Of a stretch of 64,000 nucleotides of DNA, positions 1-11,195 are shown piece after piece. This stretch comes from Cardinalis cardinalis (taxonomy: Eukaryota; Chordata; Aves; Passeriformes; Cardinalidae): contig JACDOX010000017.1 in NCBI GenBank assembly GCA_014549065.1, positions 6,378,808 to 6,442,807 on the forward strand. The letters are read 5' to 3'. Position numbers and translations under genes: made by a program. Each line of letters begins with the position of its first letter. The stretch's first letter is position 1. The notes under the pieces were generated by a model, which saw nothing but the letters and a program-made list of their open reading frames with translations, was not told the origin of the DNA and made no database searches.

Positions 1-158
1 TTATAAGTATCCTGCCACTGTAAAACTTGTAAATTCTGTTTAGGTTGGCTCTTGAAGAAATCTTAACTACTTTTTTGATCACCAAATATTTAGGCAAAGT
101 AGTACCTAGAGTACCCTGCTGTACTGAATATACTTTCCAGTTTAATAATAATGACACT

Positions 159-283
159 TAACTCTAAAAATTATATTTCATAGATCATTCTCATATATGA
201 GATCTATGATCTCATATCTATGATCATGATCTATGATCTATGAAATANAATTTTTANAGTTANAAATATAATTTTTAGAGTTT
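159..283. repeat. AT-rich foldback (inverted repeat) with internal tandem units
   Basis: The left arm 159-188 and right arm 233-262 are reverse complements over 30 bp; the only uncertain positions are two Ns in the right arm. The ~44-bp centre consists of overlapping ATCTATGATC-type units that are themselves partly palindromic. Just after the right arm, 263-282 repeats the AAATATAATTTTTAGAGTT part of the arm in direct orientation. The sequence could form a long cruciform or hairpin. It may be a small foldback/MITE-like element or a locally generated quasi-palindrome. No coding potential is seen and I do not recognise a family. Confidence 0.75.
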
Positions 284-390
284 GTAACCCCCTAACTCTG
301 AAACCCTGATCTTGAATGTCAACAGCATGTGAGAAACTACAGCTACAAACTCCATTTACAACTGGAGGGTTTTTAAGCTTATAAGAAGAA

Positions 391-422
391 TTTAGCATGT
401 CACAGAAATGTGACATGCTAAA
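391..422. repeat. Perfect 14-bp hairpin with GAAA loop
   Basis: TTTAGCATGTCACA (391-404) and TGTGACATGCTAAA (409-422) are exact reverse complements separated by the four bases GAAA, a GNRA-type tetraloop if transcribed on this strand. A 14-bp perfect stem is not expected by chance in 64 kb. The stem is too short for a typical pre-miRNA, and no stem-loop RNA gene family is recognised. Confidence 0.7.
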
Positions 423-971
423 ACATCCCTCAGAGAGCTTTAGCCTCTGGATGCATTCAAAGGATGTATGTAAAAGGTTATTTCTCTAACAGGGGTTAAG
501 ATACATCAACTCCAGGGTGCTGCAGAAAGGATGCTGAAAACAGGCTCACACTCACAGCAGTTTATTAGAGGGTCCATCACTAATGGCATATACTGAGTCT
601 AAAAGTGGAAGTTACCCCCAAGATGCAGTAAAAGAATTCTCATAGAAGCAGCTGTGAACTTCAGACACCNCCATACAATTTTAGCAATTACTAGAAAGTA
701 CAGCCAGTTATCTTTTTGAACTACAAATTCTACTGCTTTGGGTCAATAGCTCATTTTCTGAAGACCTTTCTGAANAACTTTTAGTAGAGAAATTCTCTTC
801 TAGCCATGTAACAGAATTGATATNGATTTGTTCTTCAAACTTGATGGTAATACAGGAACAGCTACAAATTCAAAGGGGCTNCCAGGAAAAATTTGTTCAT
901 CCAAAATAATCATCAGTGGCACCTACATATTTCTGCCCTGTCCTCAACAACCTGCAAGTTCTCACCCTTCC
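423..971. other. No gene seen
   Basis: Non-repetitive, moderately AT-rich sequence leading into the CR1 fragment. The short open frames have no recognisable product. 930-971 could be a further degraded 5' extension of the CR1, but I cannot align it. Confidence 0.5.
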
Positions 972-1532
972 AGGGGTGCATCAGGAAGAGCATTGCCAGG
1001 AGGTCAAGAGAGCTGATCCTGCCCCTCTCCGCAGCCGTGTGGGGCCTCCCCCAGAGTGCTGTGTCCAGTTCTGGGCTTCTCAGTATGAGACAGACATGGA
1101 GCCTCTGAAGTGGGTCCAGTGCAGGACAATGAGGATGAGGAAGGGATTGGAGCATCTCTCTTGAAAAGAAAGGCTGAGGGAGCTGGGCCTATTCAACCTC
1201 AAGAAGAGATAACCAAGAGAAGACCTTAACAATGTCTATGAGCATCTAAAGGGAGGTAGCCANGAGGATGGACCAGGCTCTGCTCACTGGTGCTAAGCCA
1301 GGAGGCAGTGGGAGAAAACTGATACACAGGAAGGTCTGCCTGAACACGTGTGAGAGCTCTACTGTGTGAGTGACTGACACTGGAACAGGTTGTCCAGGAG
1401 ATGNTGTAGAATCTCCCTCACCGGGCATCTAAGGAAGCTGCTCAGGCACAATCCTGACTACTGTGTTCTTGGGGACTCAGACTGCACTAGATGACCTCCA
1501 GGTGGTCTCTTCCAAGTTTAGCATTCAGTGAT
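972..1532 (+). mobile_element. CR1 LINE fragment, 3' part (+)
   Basis: This is a 5'-truncated, decayed copy of the chicken-repeat-1 retrotransposon. It covers the C-terminal end of the reverse-transcriptase ORF and the 3' region. A frame through 975-1164 retains typical CR1 residues (CCVQFW, then RDM-like TDMEPL, then GLEHLS), with LRELGLFNL following after a stop codon. Downstream are the CR1 landmarks GGAGGTAGCC, GGAACAGG-TGTCCAGGAGA and ACTAGATGACCTCCAGG. The copy ends near ATTCAGTGATC, a degenerate form of the CR1 terminal motif. Frameshifts, stops and Ns show it is inactive. Confidence 0.9.
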
Positions 1533-4414
1533 CACTTCATATTCATCCTTCACATGGTTAATTTTCCCNGAGGTCAGAAATCCCAAGCACAGCAAACTCT
1601 CCTGACTAGCCATGAGATTGTGCAACTACTCCCAGGAGTTACCAAATCAACAATGCATCTGTTTGAAGCATCCACCTTCTTGAGTAGTATTACAGCCTTC
1701 AGCACAGATTTTTTCANAGAAATCTCCTGGAAAGTGACAGAAGCATACAATTAAGCAAAGCTATCTTCCTTATGTTAGAACTATGGAATCATCGTGGTTT
1801 GGGTTTCCATGAGCCCTTAAATTAGTCTGCTTATGCTCACTTTGTGACTATATTAGCAGGTATCTTTTGCAATTAAGCAAAAAACTAGGACTGACTGATT
1901 GAATCACTTAAAGTGAATCCATAAAGCAAGTACACAGATTAACTACAAATCTCACAGCTCGTGTTTCTATGATGGCACACATAACAACGATAACCATGTG
2001 ATATGGTGAAAGTTACGTAATTAATGTATTTTCCATCCTCTTTTGTTTACTCTGCTTGCTTTCTGCCCTCTAAAGTATTTCCCATACAACTCAACTATTT
2101 TATATCCTTAAGCAGTTTTAGATAGCTGTAAACTTTAAAAAACAATCCTAGTCCCAAAGCTGTACTTCTTCAATCTACTCTGAAAAGTAGTTTCCTTACA
2201 AATACTCCCTAAGACCTCAAATGCATGAATTCCAGTCATGCAGAAGTGGCATTTTTTGCCACCCTACAGTTTAGTCTGCATCATGTCTTAAGATACAAAA
2301 ACATAAGCTTTGCACTTTCTCAGAGAGAAAAGTAGATTTCTCAGACTTTTGCTTTTAACCNGGAAAATCCTCAGAATAAAAAGCTCAATGAACCATGACA
2401 CTTTTGGTATTTATAAGCTATAATTTGTTCCTACATTGTTCTCTGCAAGCTTTAAATTAGGATAATGAATAAATGATGCATATGCCAATTTCAGCTAGTA
2501 ATTTCTTCAAATGTGTCTTCCCCCCCGCAAAATACAGATAATACAGTGCACTGTAGCATTCTGCTGAACAGTTTGACACGGTATTGACACCTATAACTCA
2601 TTTGTTGTAACTCATTTGTGTTCAGAGAGACCCCAGAGCAATGCAATATGTGTAAAATCTTCAGGGTCATGCCCCTGTCATTAAAATTAAAAGTAATCTA
2701 TTCATCTATTTTTAATATTACTGAAGAGAAAATTTTAAAACTATGAATAGTATGAATGTGATGATATAAAAGCTACTAAAATGTTGGTTTAATTATTAGG
2801 AGAAAAAAAAGCTGCNGAGGCTGCAGGGATTTTTGTGGGAATTAATAGGCCCAAGTCTGAATATCCAAAGTCTGATGAGTTTCTTGTGCAAAAGTAGATT
2901 AAGTCTTGCAGGAAAGAAGATCAAAAAGGAGAGGAGCCTCTCTCCCTCTCATTTGGGCTGCTGAGGCACACAGAGCTGGCCTTAATGAAGTTTTTCTAGG
3001 AAATACCACTTCCTTCTCCTCAACACTTTCTATTTCTCCCTCACAAAAGAAAAAAATGTAGTACTGGCAACATACACAATAACACTAAAACTTTCAAGTT
3101 AGAGCTTCCAGAGGTCTCCAAATTGTTCTGATCACTGGTGCTCCCCAACACCTTCAGACAAACTCAGCTTCTTTCTTTTGGAAAATGATGAAATCAAACC
3201 ATGCTATTACATCTTACACACCAGTGAAGGGGATTTTTCTAAGTGCAGTGTTCTAGACTCAAAGGGGGAAAAGTACCACTCTGATGGTTTACTCCACTCT
3301 TTTACCAAGGTGGAGAAAAGACAACTGTGGGTGAAGCAANGCTGCCAAATTCTAGTATTCTGCTTTGCCAAAACACATATACCACAGAGCCACTATTCCT
3401 GAGGTGCACAGAAAACTTAATACAGAAATAGATGTCTAACTTTCCTTTAACTCAGCTTTAACTTAGTTTNACAGGAAATAAGAGGGTTTCTACAGGCCAA
3501 AGTGTACTTCACTTAGATTTTTATGTGGCTACCACTTAACTCTGGTTTTAAAGGCACTGTCATACCCATATGTACTTTTAAAAATGTAATATTAAGGTAT
3601 GTAATTGCAACTAAATGCCCTTGACACCTGAATGAAGTTCATATCAGGCATTTTCACTGCATACAGTTTCAGAGTGATCTTCACGTGCTGAGTAGGACTG
3701 CTCAACAATGGTTATCACAACCTCGTTTGTAAGTAATGACAACTGTTCAAAACTAATATGTTTCAGATCTATTGCTATCATTTCACTATAAATGGTAAAT
3801 AACATCCATTGTAACAATAAGAGTATATCAGCACACAATTTCATTTCAATAGGTATGTTGCAATTTTCAATAACCAAAGATAAAACCCTACTTTTAGTAC
3901 ACAGATGTTGCACAGTTTTATTGATTTCAACTGAAATTGTTCTTGTGGTTCCACTAGCTGCATTCTAATTTTTTGCAATTTTCTTTCCCTATTCTAATTT
4001 TTCAGAGTTTCTTCGCTTTCAAAATCAACCTGTGATCTTCAATGAACAAACTAGATACAAACACATTGTGTTTCTTTTTCAAAACCATTTAACATTTTCA
4101 TTTAGAAGCCCATTTGCCTATTCTGTCTCAGATTGTCCTTCTTTATCTAATTCACAAGGGACATGTTGTTACATGCACAAGAAATATAGAATAAATATTT
4201 GCACCAGTTGTTAACCTCGTACCCTAACATTTATGTATAGAAGTGTGATTTTTTCATATTGCAATTAGCAAGCATTTTTCAAGCATTTTGGGACTTCTAC
4301 TAACAAAAGTCAATTTGAAAAGAAATAAGATATTTTACTTGTATAAAATAACAAATATCAGAGGAGGCTATCATCAGTAGAAAAGAGACTACAAATGCAT
4401 GTTGTGAAGTAGAG
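1533..4414. other. No gene seen; AT-rich unique sequence
   Basis: About 2.9 kb without a supported gene or recognised repeat. A poly-C run sits at 2521-2526. A short direct repeat (AACTCATTTGT, two copies) lies near 2596-2619. The block around 2800-2920 has the mixed, non-repetitive texture of conserved non-coding DNA, but this cannot be tested here. Open frames on both strands are short and unrecognised. Confidence 0.5.
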
Positions 4415-4870
4415 ATGTACANAGCAGATGGCACCTACTTCCCCAGNGAGGCAAACCAGANAGAGCAGCNCGTGTGGGAGGAAGGACTGAGCANCCCAGC
4501 CAGTGCCAGGAGCCCGGTTACACTGGCACAGCAGCCAGACTTGNCCATCCTTCTTTACAGGTTTCTGGCAAGTCTGGGCTGCCGGCCTGGGGAATCCAGC
4601 ACAAGGAGTTTCTGCTACACCTCAGTTANATCAGCACAGCTTCCTGTAGGGCCATGCTCTGAACTCACCCCAAAGAACTGCAGCTGAGAGCAAGCACAGC
4701 CAGAGGCACCTCACACCACCATCCATTGCCCAGCTGCATGCAGCTTCCCTGGGCTCTGTTGGGGAGCAANCATGCCTGCCCTGGTCCTGGTGCTTGTACA
4801 ACCTCTGCTGACCAGCACAGCTCTCTGCCCAGCAAGTTTACAGGAAAATGAGAAGCAAGGATAAGTTCAG
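4415..4870. other. Locally GC-richer patch of unknown origin
   Basis: Base composition rises clearly above the AT-rich flanks, and short open frames appear on both strands, as expected when stop codons thin out. No splice-framed exon, CpG island or repeat family is recognised. It could be an old retroelement remnant or a transcribed non-coding exon. Confidence 0.35.
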
Positions 4871-5233
4871 CCTTCATTCCTCCCGCATCTTACCCATACA
4901 TGGCTGCTTTTTACCTGCTTCTGTAACTGCATGTGCACATGACATTTGCCTTTGAGTCCCTTCCCACCTCTTCCTGTTTATATATAGATAATGAGGCATT
5001 TTGGAACTGACTCATCTTGAGAGACTACTTCTTATTATATGGGATTTTTCCTTGCATTCCTTTCTTCTTGATTTATGTAGATCACCTTCTCCCTTTCCCA
5101 TTTTCAACCTCCCTTTCCACTCTCTTAACAGGGGCTGTGGTAGGGGACATGGAGAAGTGGAGACTATATTCCAAAATTTGTATTTTGAGAGTGCTATTTT
5201 TATTTTCCATGTCCCTAATGGGATTTTTTTAGT
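4871..5233. other. No gene seen
   Basis: Pyrimidine-rich and AT-rich sequence upstream of the LTR-like element. Nothing recognised. Confidence 0.5.
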
Positions 5234-5239
5234 CTAGAT

Positions 5240-5537
5240 TGTTGTCATCTTATTGCAGGGGCTCCATACTGCTGTCTCCTTATCACAAAAGTTTCATACC
5301 ATCTTGGTGTTTCTCATGGGCAGCTCCTCAGAGCACTGACTCTTTCTTCTTCACAAAGTAGCCAACTGACTCCAGCTCCCCTCTCAACCCCACCCCACTC
5401 TTTTATNGCATCTTCTTCTCACTGGTTACAGCTGTGGCCTGTTAAAGTCAGACCTGCTCCTAATCTTTGATAATTGGCCCAGCTGCAGCTCCTTAGGGGT
5501 AAGATTACTTTATTTTCTTANATTCTATCCCCCTACA
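5240..5537 (+). mobile_element. Solo LTR-like element, copy A, with 6-bp target duplication
   Basis: The element begins TGTTGTCATC and ends CCCCCTACA, giving the TG...CA ends typical of retroviral LTRs. It is flanked by CTAGAT at 5234-5239 and 5538-5543; the match extends to CTAGATTG if the element is taken to start two bases later. A second copy in the same orientation lies at 57194-57508 and agrees at most positions by eye. The ~298-bp length, the ends and a 6-bp duplication suggest a solo LTR of a class II (ERVK-like) avian retrovirus. If the 8-bp flank is the true duplication, a hAT-type DNA element is the alternative. Relative to copy B this copy lacks about 7 bases near the 5' end. No internal viral genes are present. 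Confidence 0.65.
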
Positions 5538-5596
5538 CTAGATTGCTTTAGTTTCCTAAATACTAACATAAACAAGTTTTCCTTNGAAGTGTTTTC

Positions 5597-5669
5597 CATA
5601 TATATACATGTATATACATATTTACATACATATACATACATATATATATATATATATGGATGGATGGGT
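5597..5669. repeat. TA/TACA microsatellite with short GGAT run
   Basis: Alternating TATATA and TACATA units from about 5597 to 5657 are followed by three GGAT-like units. This is simple-sequence DNA and probably polymorphic. Confidence 0.9.
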
Positions 5670-7419
5670 AGTAGGTAAGAAAGCAAAGAGGGGAAAAAAC
5701 CCCACAATGGTGCACAATTTATTAACATCTCCACCATGAGAAGGCCATCTCATCATTTTCTGGTGTAGTGGCCTTTCACAAGTAAAGCACGTTAGACTGT
5801 TTGGTCTGACAGCCATCTACTATGAAGTTCAATAATTTCAAGTGCTTTCAGAGTGCTAGCCTTAGGGCTCAAACTTAAATATTTTAGTAAAGCCATTTGT
5901 ACAATCATTGTTTTAGTTTCTTTTCTTTTAAAATGTTTACCAAGCTGTAAAAACTCTTGTCAATAATTTCATATGCAGTTTGTCAATACTTAAGTAATTA
6001 GTGGTCATAGCACTAGAAAGCTTTCAGTAAAACTACTGAATGAATCCAGTTTTTTGCAAAGTCTAATCATGTCTCATGGAAAACAGAGGCACTGTTTGAG
6101 ATAGGTACGCAATTTAAGTTTTAACAGCTCAGGCTCTAAATTTTCCAGATATATTTGGTTGAAGAATTTGGTAATTCTGGAATAAAACTTCTTTCCAGCA
6201 ACATTTTTAAAAACAAACATACCCAAAAAACATTTCNCATNTGTTTCATTCTGTGTGATAAAAAATCATAAAAGGCATACATTTTCAAATTAATTTGCCC
6301 ATTTACATCTACTACTGAAGGAANNAAGAAAAAGCAAACAAGCTATGCANTTATGTTCTGTGATATTCCNGGCACCTCTTTTCCAGCACCTAAGTACTGC
6401 TTATTCTGCCACTTCCCTGTTCTCCCAGTCTTGGCCTTCAGAGTACACTGCACACATATGGAAAAGANAGGAAAAGTAAACATGATGCTGCAGGAGAAAA
6501 GTCTCAAGTAACTAAATCCTTGCTCCGATTTGTGATTGCACAAGCTTAAATCCATGCTTCTGAGGTGTGCACTTCTCACTGTCATATTGAATGGTGACAT
6601 TCTCTTTAATTTTATCTTTAAGAGCCTAAATATTAGACATGGATCAGGTCAGGTGAAAAGTACACAAAATACACCCTTTCTTCCTTCTCAGCAAGAATAG
6701 TAATTTCCTTGAACTCTTGTTTTGACTAGTTTCCAATACAGAAATATCATATTAGATGTTCTATTTCTTTTTGTTTCTTTGTTTTTTATCATTGAGGGAA
6801 AACACGGCAAATTAGAAAGTACAGAGTCTGAACATTATTTAAAAGACCTCATGAAACTCCCCATGGTCAGCAGTGATAAACATCAGGTCAAGGGCATCTA
6901 TTAAGCTCTATTCAGAACTCCTATGGCTATTTCAGAAAAATTCCCCCTTTCTACCCTATGGTCCATGTTCATTAAGAACCTTAAGGTCCAGCAAGCGAAG
7001 GAGGAAAAAAGTGAGGTTTTGTGGGTTTTGTCTAAAAATGTAATTCAGGATACTTTNTAATGTATGATCTAATTCTTAACTCTTTACTGATTCAATACAG
7101 ATTGGTNATAAGATTCCATCAAACACATTATTCTAAATCCCAGTAGAATAGCCATTGCCATTTCCAGATTATATCACAAATTATTATACATACATTGCTG
7201 CATTAAAGAACTTAAGTATGACATCATGAGATTTCAGAGTCCAAACTGGAAGGCTTAGAAGCATGAAACAGTACCAAAATATAAAATGTGAAAAATGAAG
7301 TATGGAAGAGACACTTTTGGATATATTTTACTAATTTCACATTTTCATCTTTCAGCATCATGATACCCCAGCAATTTAAAAAAGCTTTAGACCCTCCACT
7401 TGCTGTCTATATGCACCCA
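5670..7419. other. No gene seen; AT-rich unique sequence
   Basis: About 1.75 kb with no recognised repeat or exon. Open frames are short and carry no known motif. Confidence 0.5.
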
Positions 7420-7660
7420 GTTACAATCATGTCCATTAGTTGCCTTAGCAACAGAGGCAGAGGTTAAGTCATTTTCTAGAAGAGGCCCAGTGCAAATTAT
7501 GGCATTATACCAACTTATTGCCAATCGTTTTAATTAAAACATTTCGCTTTCAACTCAGCTAACAGCAGAGATCAGTAAACAGGGCAGATCAAATTACTGA
7601 TATTTAAACTCTCCTGCCTTTGGAAAGGCCCACTGCAGCTTAATTACAGTTGGGTAGGAC
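7420..7660. promoter_or_regulatory. Candidate conserved non-coding / enhancer element
   Basis: A non-repetitive block of balanced composition. It contains an RFX-type X-box at 7439-7452, several homeodomain-like cores (TTTTAATTAAAA near 7530, CTTAATTAC near 7640) and GCAAATTATGGCATTAT upstream of them. Such motif-dense blocks inside AT-rich gene deserts are often deeply conserved enhancers. That reading is an inference from texture; no alignment was possible. Confidence 0.3.
7439..7452. promoter_or_regulatory. RFX X-box motif
   Basis: GTTGCCTTAGCAAC fits the palindromic X-box bound by RFX winged-helix factors: GTTGCC and a GCAAC half-site in the usual close spacing. RFX sites often control ciliary genes or act within enhancers. 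There is no adjacent promoter or gene here, so function is unknown. Confidence 0.45.
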
Positions 7661-8234
7661 TGATGGAGAGAGAGCAAAGGAACCAAGATAATTCCAGAGA
7701 GGCTCAACATATGAAAAATACAACATCACAATTCTAAACATGTGCAACACCAAATAGAACAAAGAATTTCCAGGCACTTAGNACTGTGCTGTGGACACAT
7801 CCATGATACTGGCAGCAAGAATATCTTTTTCCATAACATTCCTCTGCCACTTTTCCATTTCCTTTGAGTTGAAGATGCAGAAGATGCTTGCCCATTTTGC
7901 CCTTGTGATGGTAAAAATTAAATTTTAATTTACACAAAATGTGCTAGAGCTCAGAAGAACCAGTATATCCAGGCTTACACACCTGGGTACTAGGGGAATG
8001 CCTTGAAGCCACACAAGAGAGGATCTTGCACAGGTAACAAATTTTAAAGGGAACACAGTGCTTGCAGTATAAGTCAAGAAACGGGGGAACAGGCTGGGAG
8101 AATCTGGGAGCAAGTCTCAGCACAGGTAGAAAGCAGAAAAGGAGCAGGTCCAGCATGCAGTCNCTACTGTGGGATAGCTGGAGTACCACAACACCTGACA
8201 GAATACAGCCAACACAGAAGGAATCACTGCCCAC
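7661..8234. other. No gene seen; possible continuation of the inverted repeat family
   Basis: The part from about 7925 abuts the repeat copy at 8235-8530 and has a fairly long open frame on the minus strand. It may belong to the same element, but the partner copy near 11 kb diverges at this point and no family is recognised. Confidence 0.35.
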
Positions 8235-8530
8235 TGCTTTCAATGCAGTCCAGACAGTGCTCATCTCAAGTGTTCATGTTGAGTTTCTCATCCAACAACA
8301 CCCACAAGTCCTTCTCCTCAGGGTTGCTCTTCATATTTTTGGTTTAAAATNATGAGAAAGCAGTAATGGAAATACCCCAAAATTTCTGCATNTTGAGTCA
8401 GCACCTTGGCTCTTATTACAATATTACTTTAAAACATTTGTACTCTTGTTTTGTTGATATAAATTCTGTTGCTATACTATACTAGATTCTAGCTATTCCT
8501 TCTTCAATGAAAAGCTGGCCCAAACCTATT
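8235..8530 (-). repeat. Inverted copy A of a CR1-linked repeat
   Basis: Read on the minus strand, this matches 10950-11290 on the plus strand. Shared landmarks include TAGAATCTAGTATAG, ACAAAACAAGAGTACAAAT, TAATATTGTAATAAGAGCC, ATTTTAAACCAAAAATATG, and the CR1-like GTTGTTGGATGAGAAACTC followed by AACATGAAC and GATGAGCAC. The two copies diverge after a shared CTG...TGAAAGCAG stretch: this copy runs into unrelated sequence while the other continues as CR1. The two arms face each other about 2.4 kb apart. Confidence 0.75.
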
Positions 8531-10949
8531 TAAATACTGTTAAAATATAGAAAAGAGCATTTTTCTTGTGGCAGCAAGTGAACTGCAAAAGAAATGCAGT
8601 CAATTCACCTCCTCCTAGTTCCTAAGAAGACCAATCATTCTTTCCAACCAAATATCTTAGGGGTCTATATTTTTACCATTAAAATACATTTTTAAATCCT
8701 GTTGCTAATTTATTGCAAACTAAAATAGCTTTTTTTTTTTTGCTTTCTGAGTGAATTCTGAATATATAATAATAGTAACTCATTCATGTGCTGGTAGATT
8801 TCCAAAATGCACTAGAATATACCTTAAGCTGCTCTTTTATTATACATCCCACTGTGATGAAGAAGAACATTCAAAAGGAGAGGGTTAAATTGAAGTAAGA
8901 AGAAAATATCCATTAAGAAAAAGCCATTATTCTTCAGCTAATTGCAGGAGCTAATCAGAATAATTAACCTAAGAGGAATCATAAAAAGACACCTACTCTC
9001 TAAAACATACAAATGTATGTAAAAAATGTAGAGGTCTTCCTACAGATGACCTTCTAAATTACAAGATAACTACTGTAGCACCTTCATGCNAACATAATAC
9101 TGGTAATTTGTAAAGAGAAAATAGGCAAAAAGGACATGAAAGCTTCATAAANCTAAGTTTCCAAGGTGCTGCAAGTCATGAAACATTTTAATACTTTCTT
9201 TACTCTTCCTCTGCTAATCACCTATTTAGTTCCATACACAGCAAGATCAGTTTGTATGATTATTTTGAAACCCTGAGAAGCTGGCCACATATTTTTGAGA
9301 AATAGAAATACATGGCACATATGTAGAGTTTTGTCACCGATTTCAGATTAGGAGCTGAGCAGAGCCCAGTGATAACAACATAAAAACAAGACTTGATCTT
9401 TAAAGAATATAGCATGTGATATGATAAATCAGAAATCTCTTTCCTAGCCCAAAAAAATTTATAATACAGGCCCCTTGCAAGCTTCCACCTAGCACTGCAA
9501 GTGCTTTAAAGTCTTAGGTTCTGAAGTCATGTTAAAAGAACTGTTGTAAGAATAGGGCTTTTTTCTCAAAAAGGCTATTTTTAATCTTCCTGTCTGTTCC
9601 AAAAACTGTAAATATAGCTCTAATCCTCTAACTCAAAAGCCTAATGTAAAAACAACACCTCTATTTTGGGTTTGATTTTTATTCTTATTATTTCCAGATT
9701 GATAAATTGATATTAGAATTTGGGAAGGCTGATATAACAAAACCACAGGANTGTCATATACTTTTACATGCTGAATTCGTTAGTAATACTTAGTTTAAGG
9801 AGAAATTTTGACTTGCACCAAATATTGATGTANTGAAACTATTTGATTTGTCACTCTCATAATAGTAAGAAACATAACAGTGAAATGTTGGGGTGTGTGC
9901 TTTATAATGATTTTTGGGTTTTTCGGGGGGCAGGGGAACATTGGGGTGTTGATGTTTCTTCATTCCCATTTAATGAAGAAACTTTTTATTAAAATAAAGT
10001 GTCAACTTTTCCCCAGCTCTTCAACAGGCTAGCAAATAAAACTTTCCTGATACCATACCCACTTGAATTCAAGGAAAATTTTTAATTAGTTTGCTAATTT
10101 GGAGCCTTACATAAAACAATATAATTTTTTCCAATCAATAAATACTTCAGAAAAAGTAGATTTCATACACATCCAGCACATCCAGTCCAAAGTTTCTAAA
10201 CAGTTCCTCTTCTATTCCAAATATGTGATAATATTTTGATGAGTCAAATACTACTTTGTTAAGTCTTCTAAGCCAATGATTTGATTGATTGCAAGGTTTG
10301 AAGAAATTACAGGAAAACTATTATGTGTAAAGCCTGATAAGGAACAGTTCAAATTCAATTTCATCACAATAAAGATGCTCTTAAGCCTACTGCATGCTGT
10401 TCCAAACTATATTTGATATTTGAACTCCGAACAAATCTGTATTACCAAAGAATTCTAGTTTTAACTGACTCTTAATTAAAGCTTAGTTTCTTTTTAGAAA
10501 TAAATGCAAACATTTGTGAATTCTATCACTTTAAGCACTCAGAAAAATACACAGAAACAAAAAAAAAATATTGATAAAGTTTATATTCTTTCAAACCGAC
10601 ACTTAAATGTGTCTCTAAATTTTACTTATATTTTAGTAGCTAGAAAAAAAACCCCCACAGTTTCTGGGAAAAGCTTCTTTTACTAATTATTTAAGTTATT
10701 TATAAATAAGTCAAGTGGATTGATGCTTAATCTCTTGAAGCAAGGCAAAGCCTTTAAGAGGGAAAAATTGCAAAAATCAACCCCAATCAACCTCCACCCA
10801 CACTCCCACCACTGGTACTCTTTAGGGCAGCAAGAGGCATCCTGCAAATTAATCTCCCCCCAACTTCCTCACCACTAGGCACGCTGACANATGCAGGGAC
10901 TTTCTATGCTGATAACAAATACACACACAGACATACCCACACTCTAGCA
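8531..10949. other. No gene seen; AT-rich unique sequence
   Basis: This is the spacer between the two inverted repeat arms. A homeodomain-like block (AGCTAATTGCAGGAGCTAAT) lies near 8936, and a short T run near 8731. No exon or known repeat recognised. Confidence 0.5.
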
Positions 10950-11195
10950 TTGCTTCTTTACGTCAGGAATTTGGGTGTAACACTTAAGAAACCGTGGCTT
11001 TTGGCAGATTTCCACTGGAGGAGGAGCAGATAGAATCTAGTATAGTACTGCAAGACAATTTACACAAACAAAACAAGAGTACAAATCTTTAAAAGTAATA
11101 TTGTAATAAGAGCCAAGATGCTGACTCAAGATGCAGAAATTTTAGGTTATCTCCATTACTGCCTTCATATGATTTTAAACCAAAAATATGAAGAA
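10950..11195 (+). repeat. Inverted copy B, upstream part of a CR1-linked repeat
   Basis: This is homologous to the reverse complement of about 8330-8530, with substitutions and small indels. It does not resemble the CR1 reverse-transcriptase region expected upstream of the adjacent CR1 tail. The same non-CR1 to CR1 junction (near 11190) occurs in both copies, so the chimera predates their separation. The outer boundary near 10950 is approximate. Confidence 0.65.

Noticed and set aside
916..1164. Open frame as a host gene
   Set aside because: It is the decayed CR1 reverse-transcriptase tail.
2594..2620. Direct repeat of AACTCATTTGT
   Set aside because: Only two short units with no array or spacer regularity; not CRISPR-like or a mobile element.
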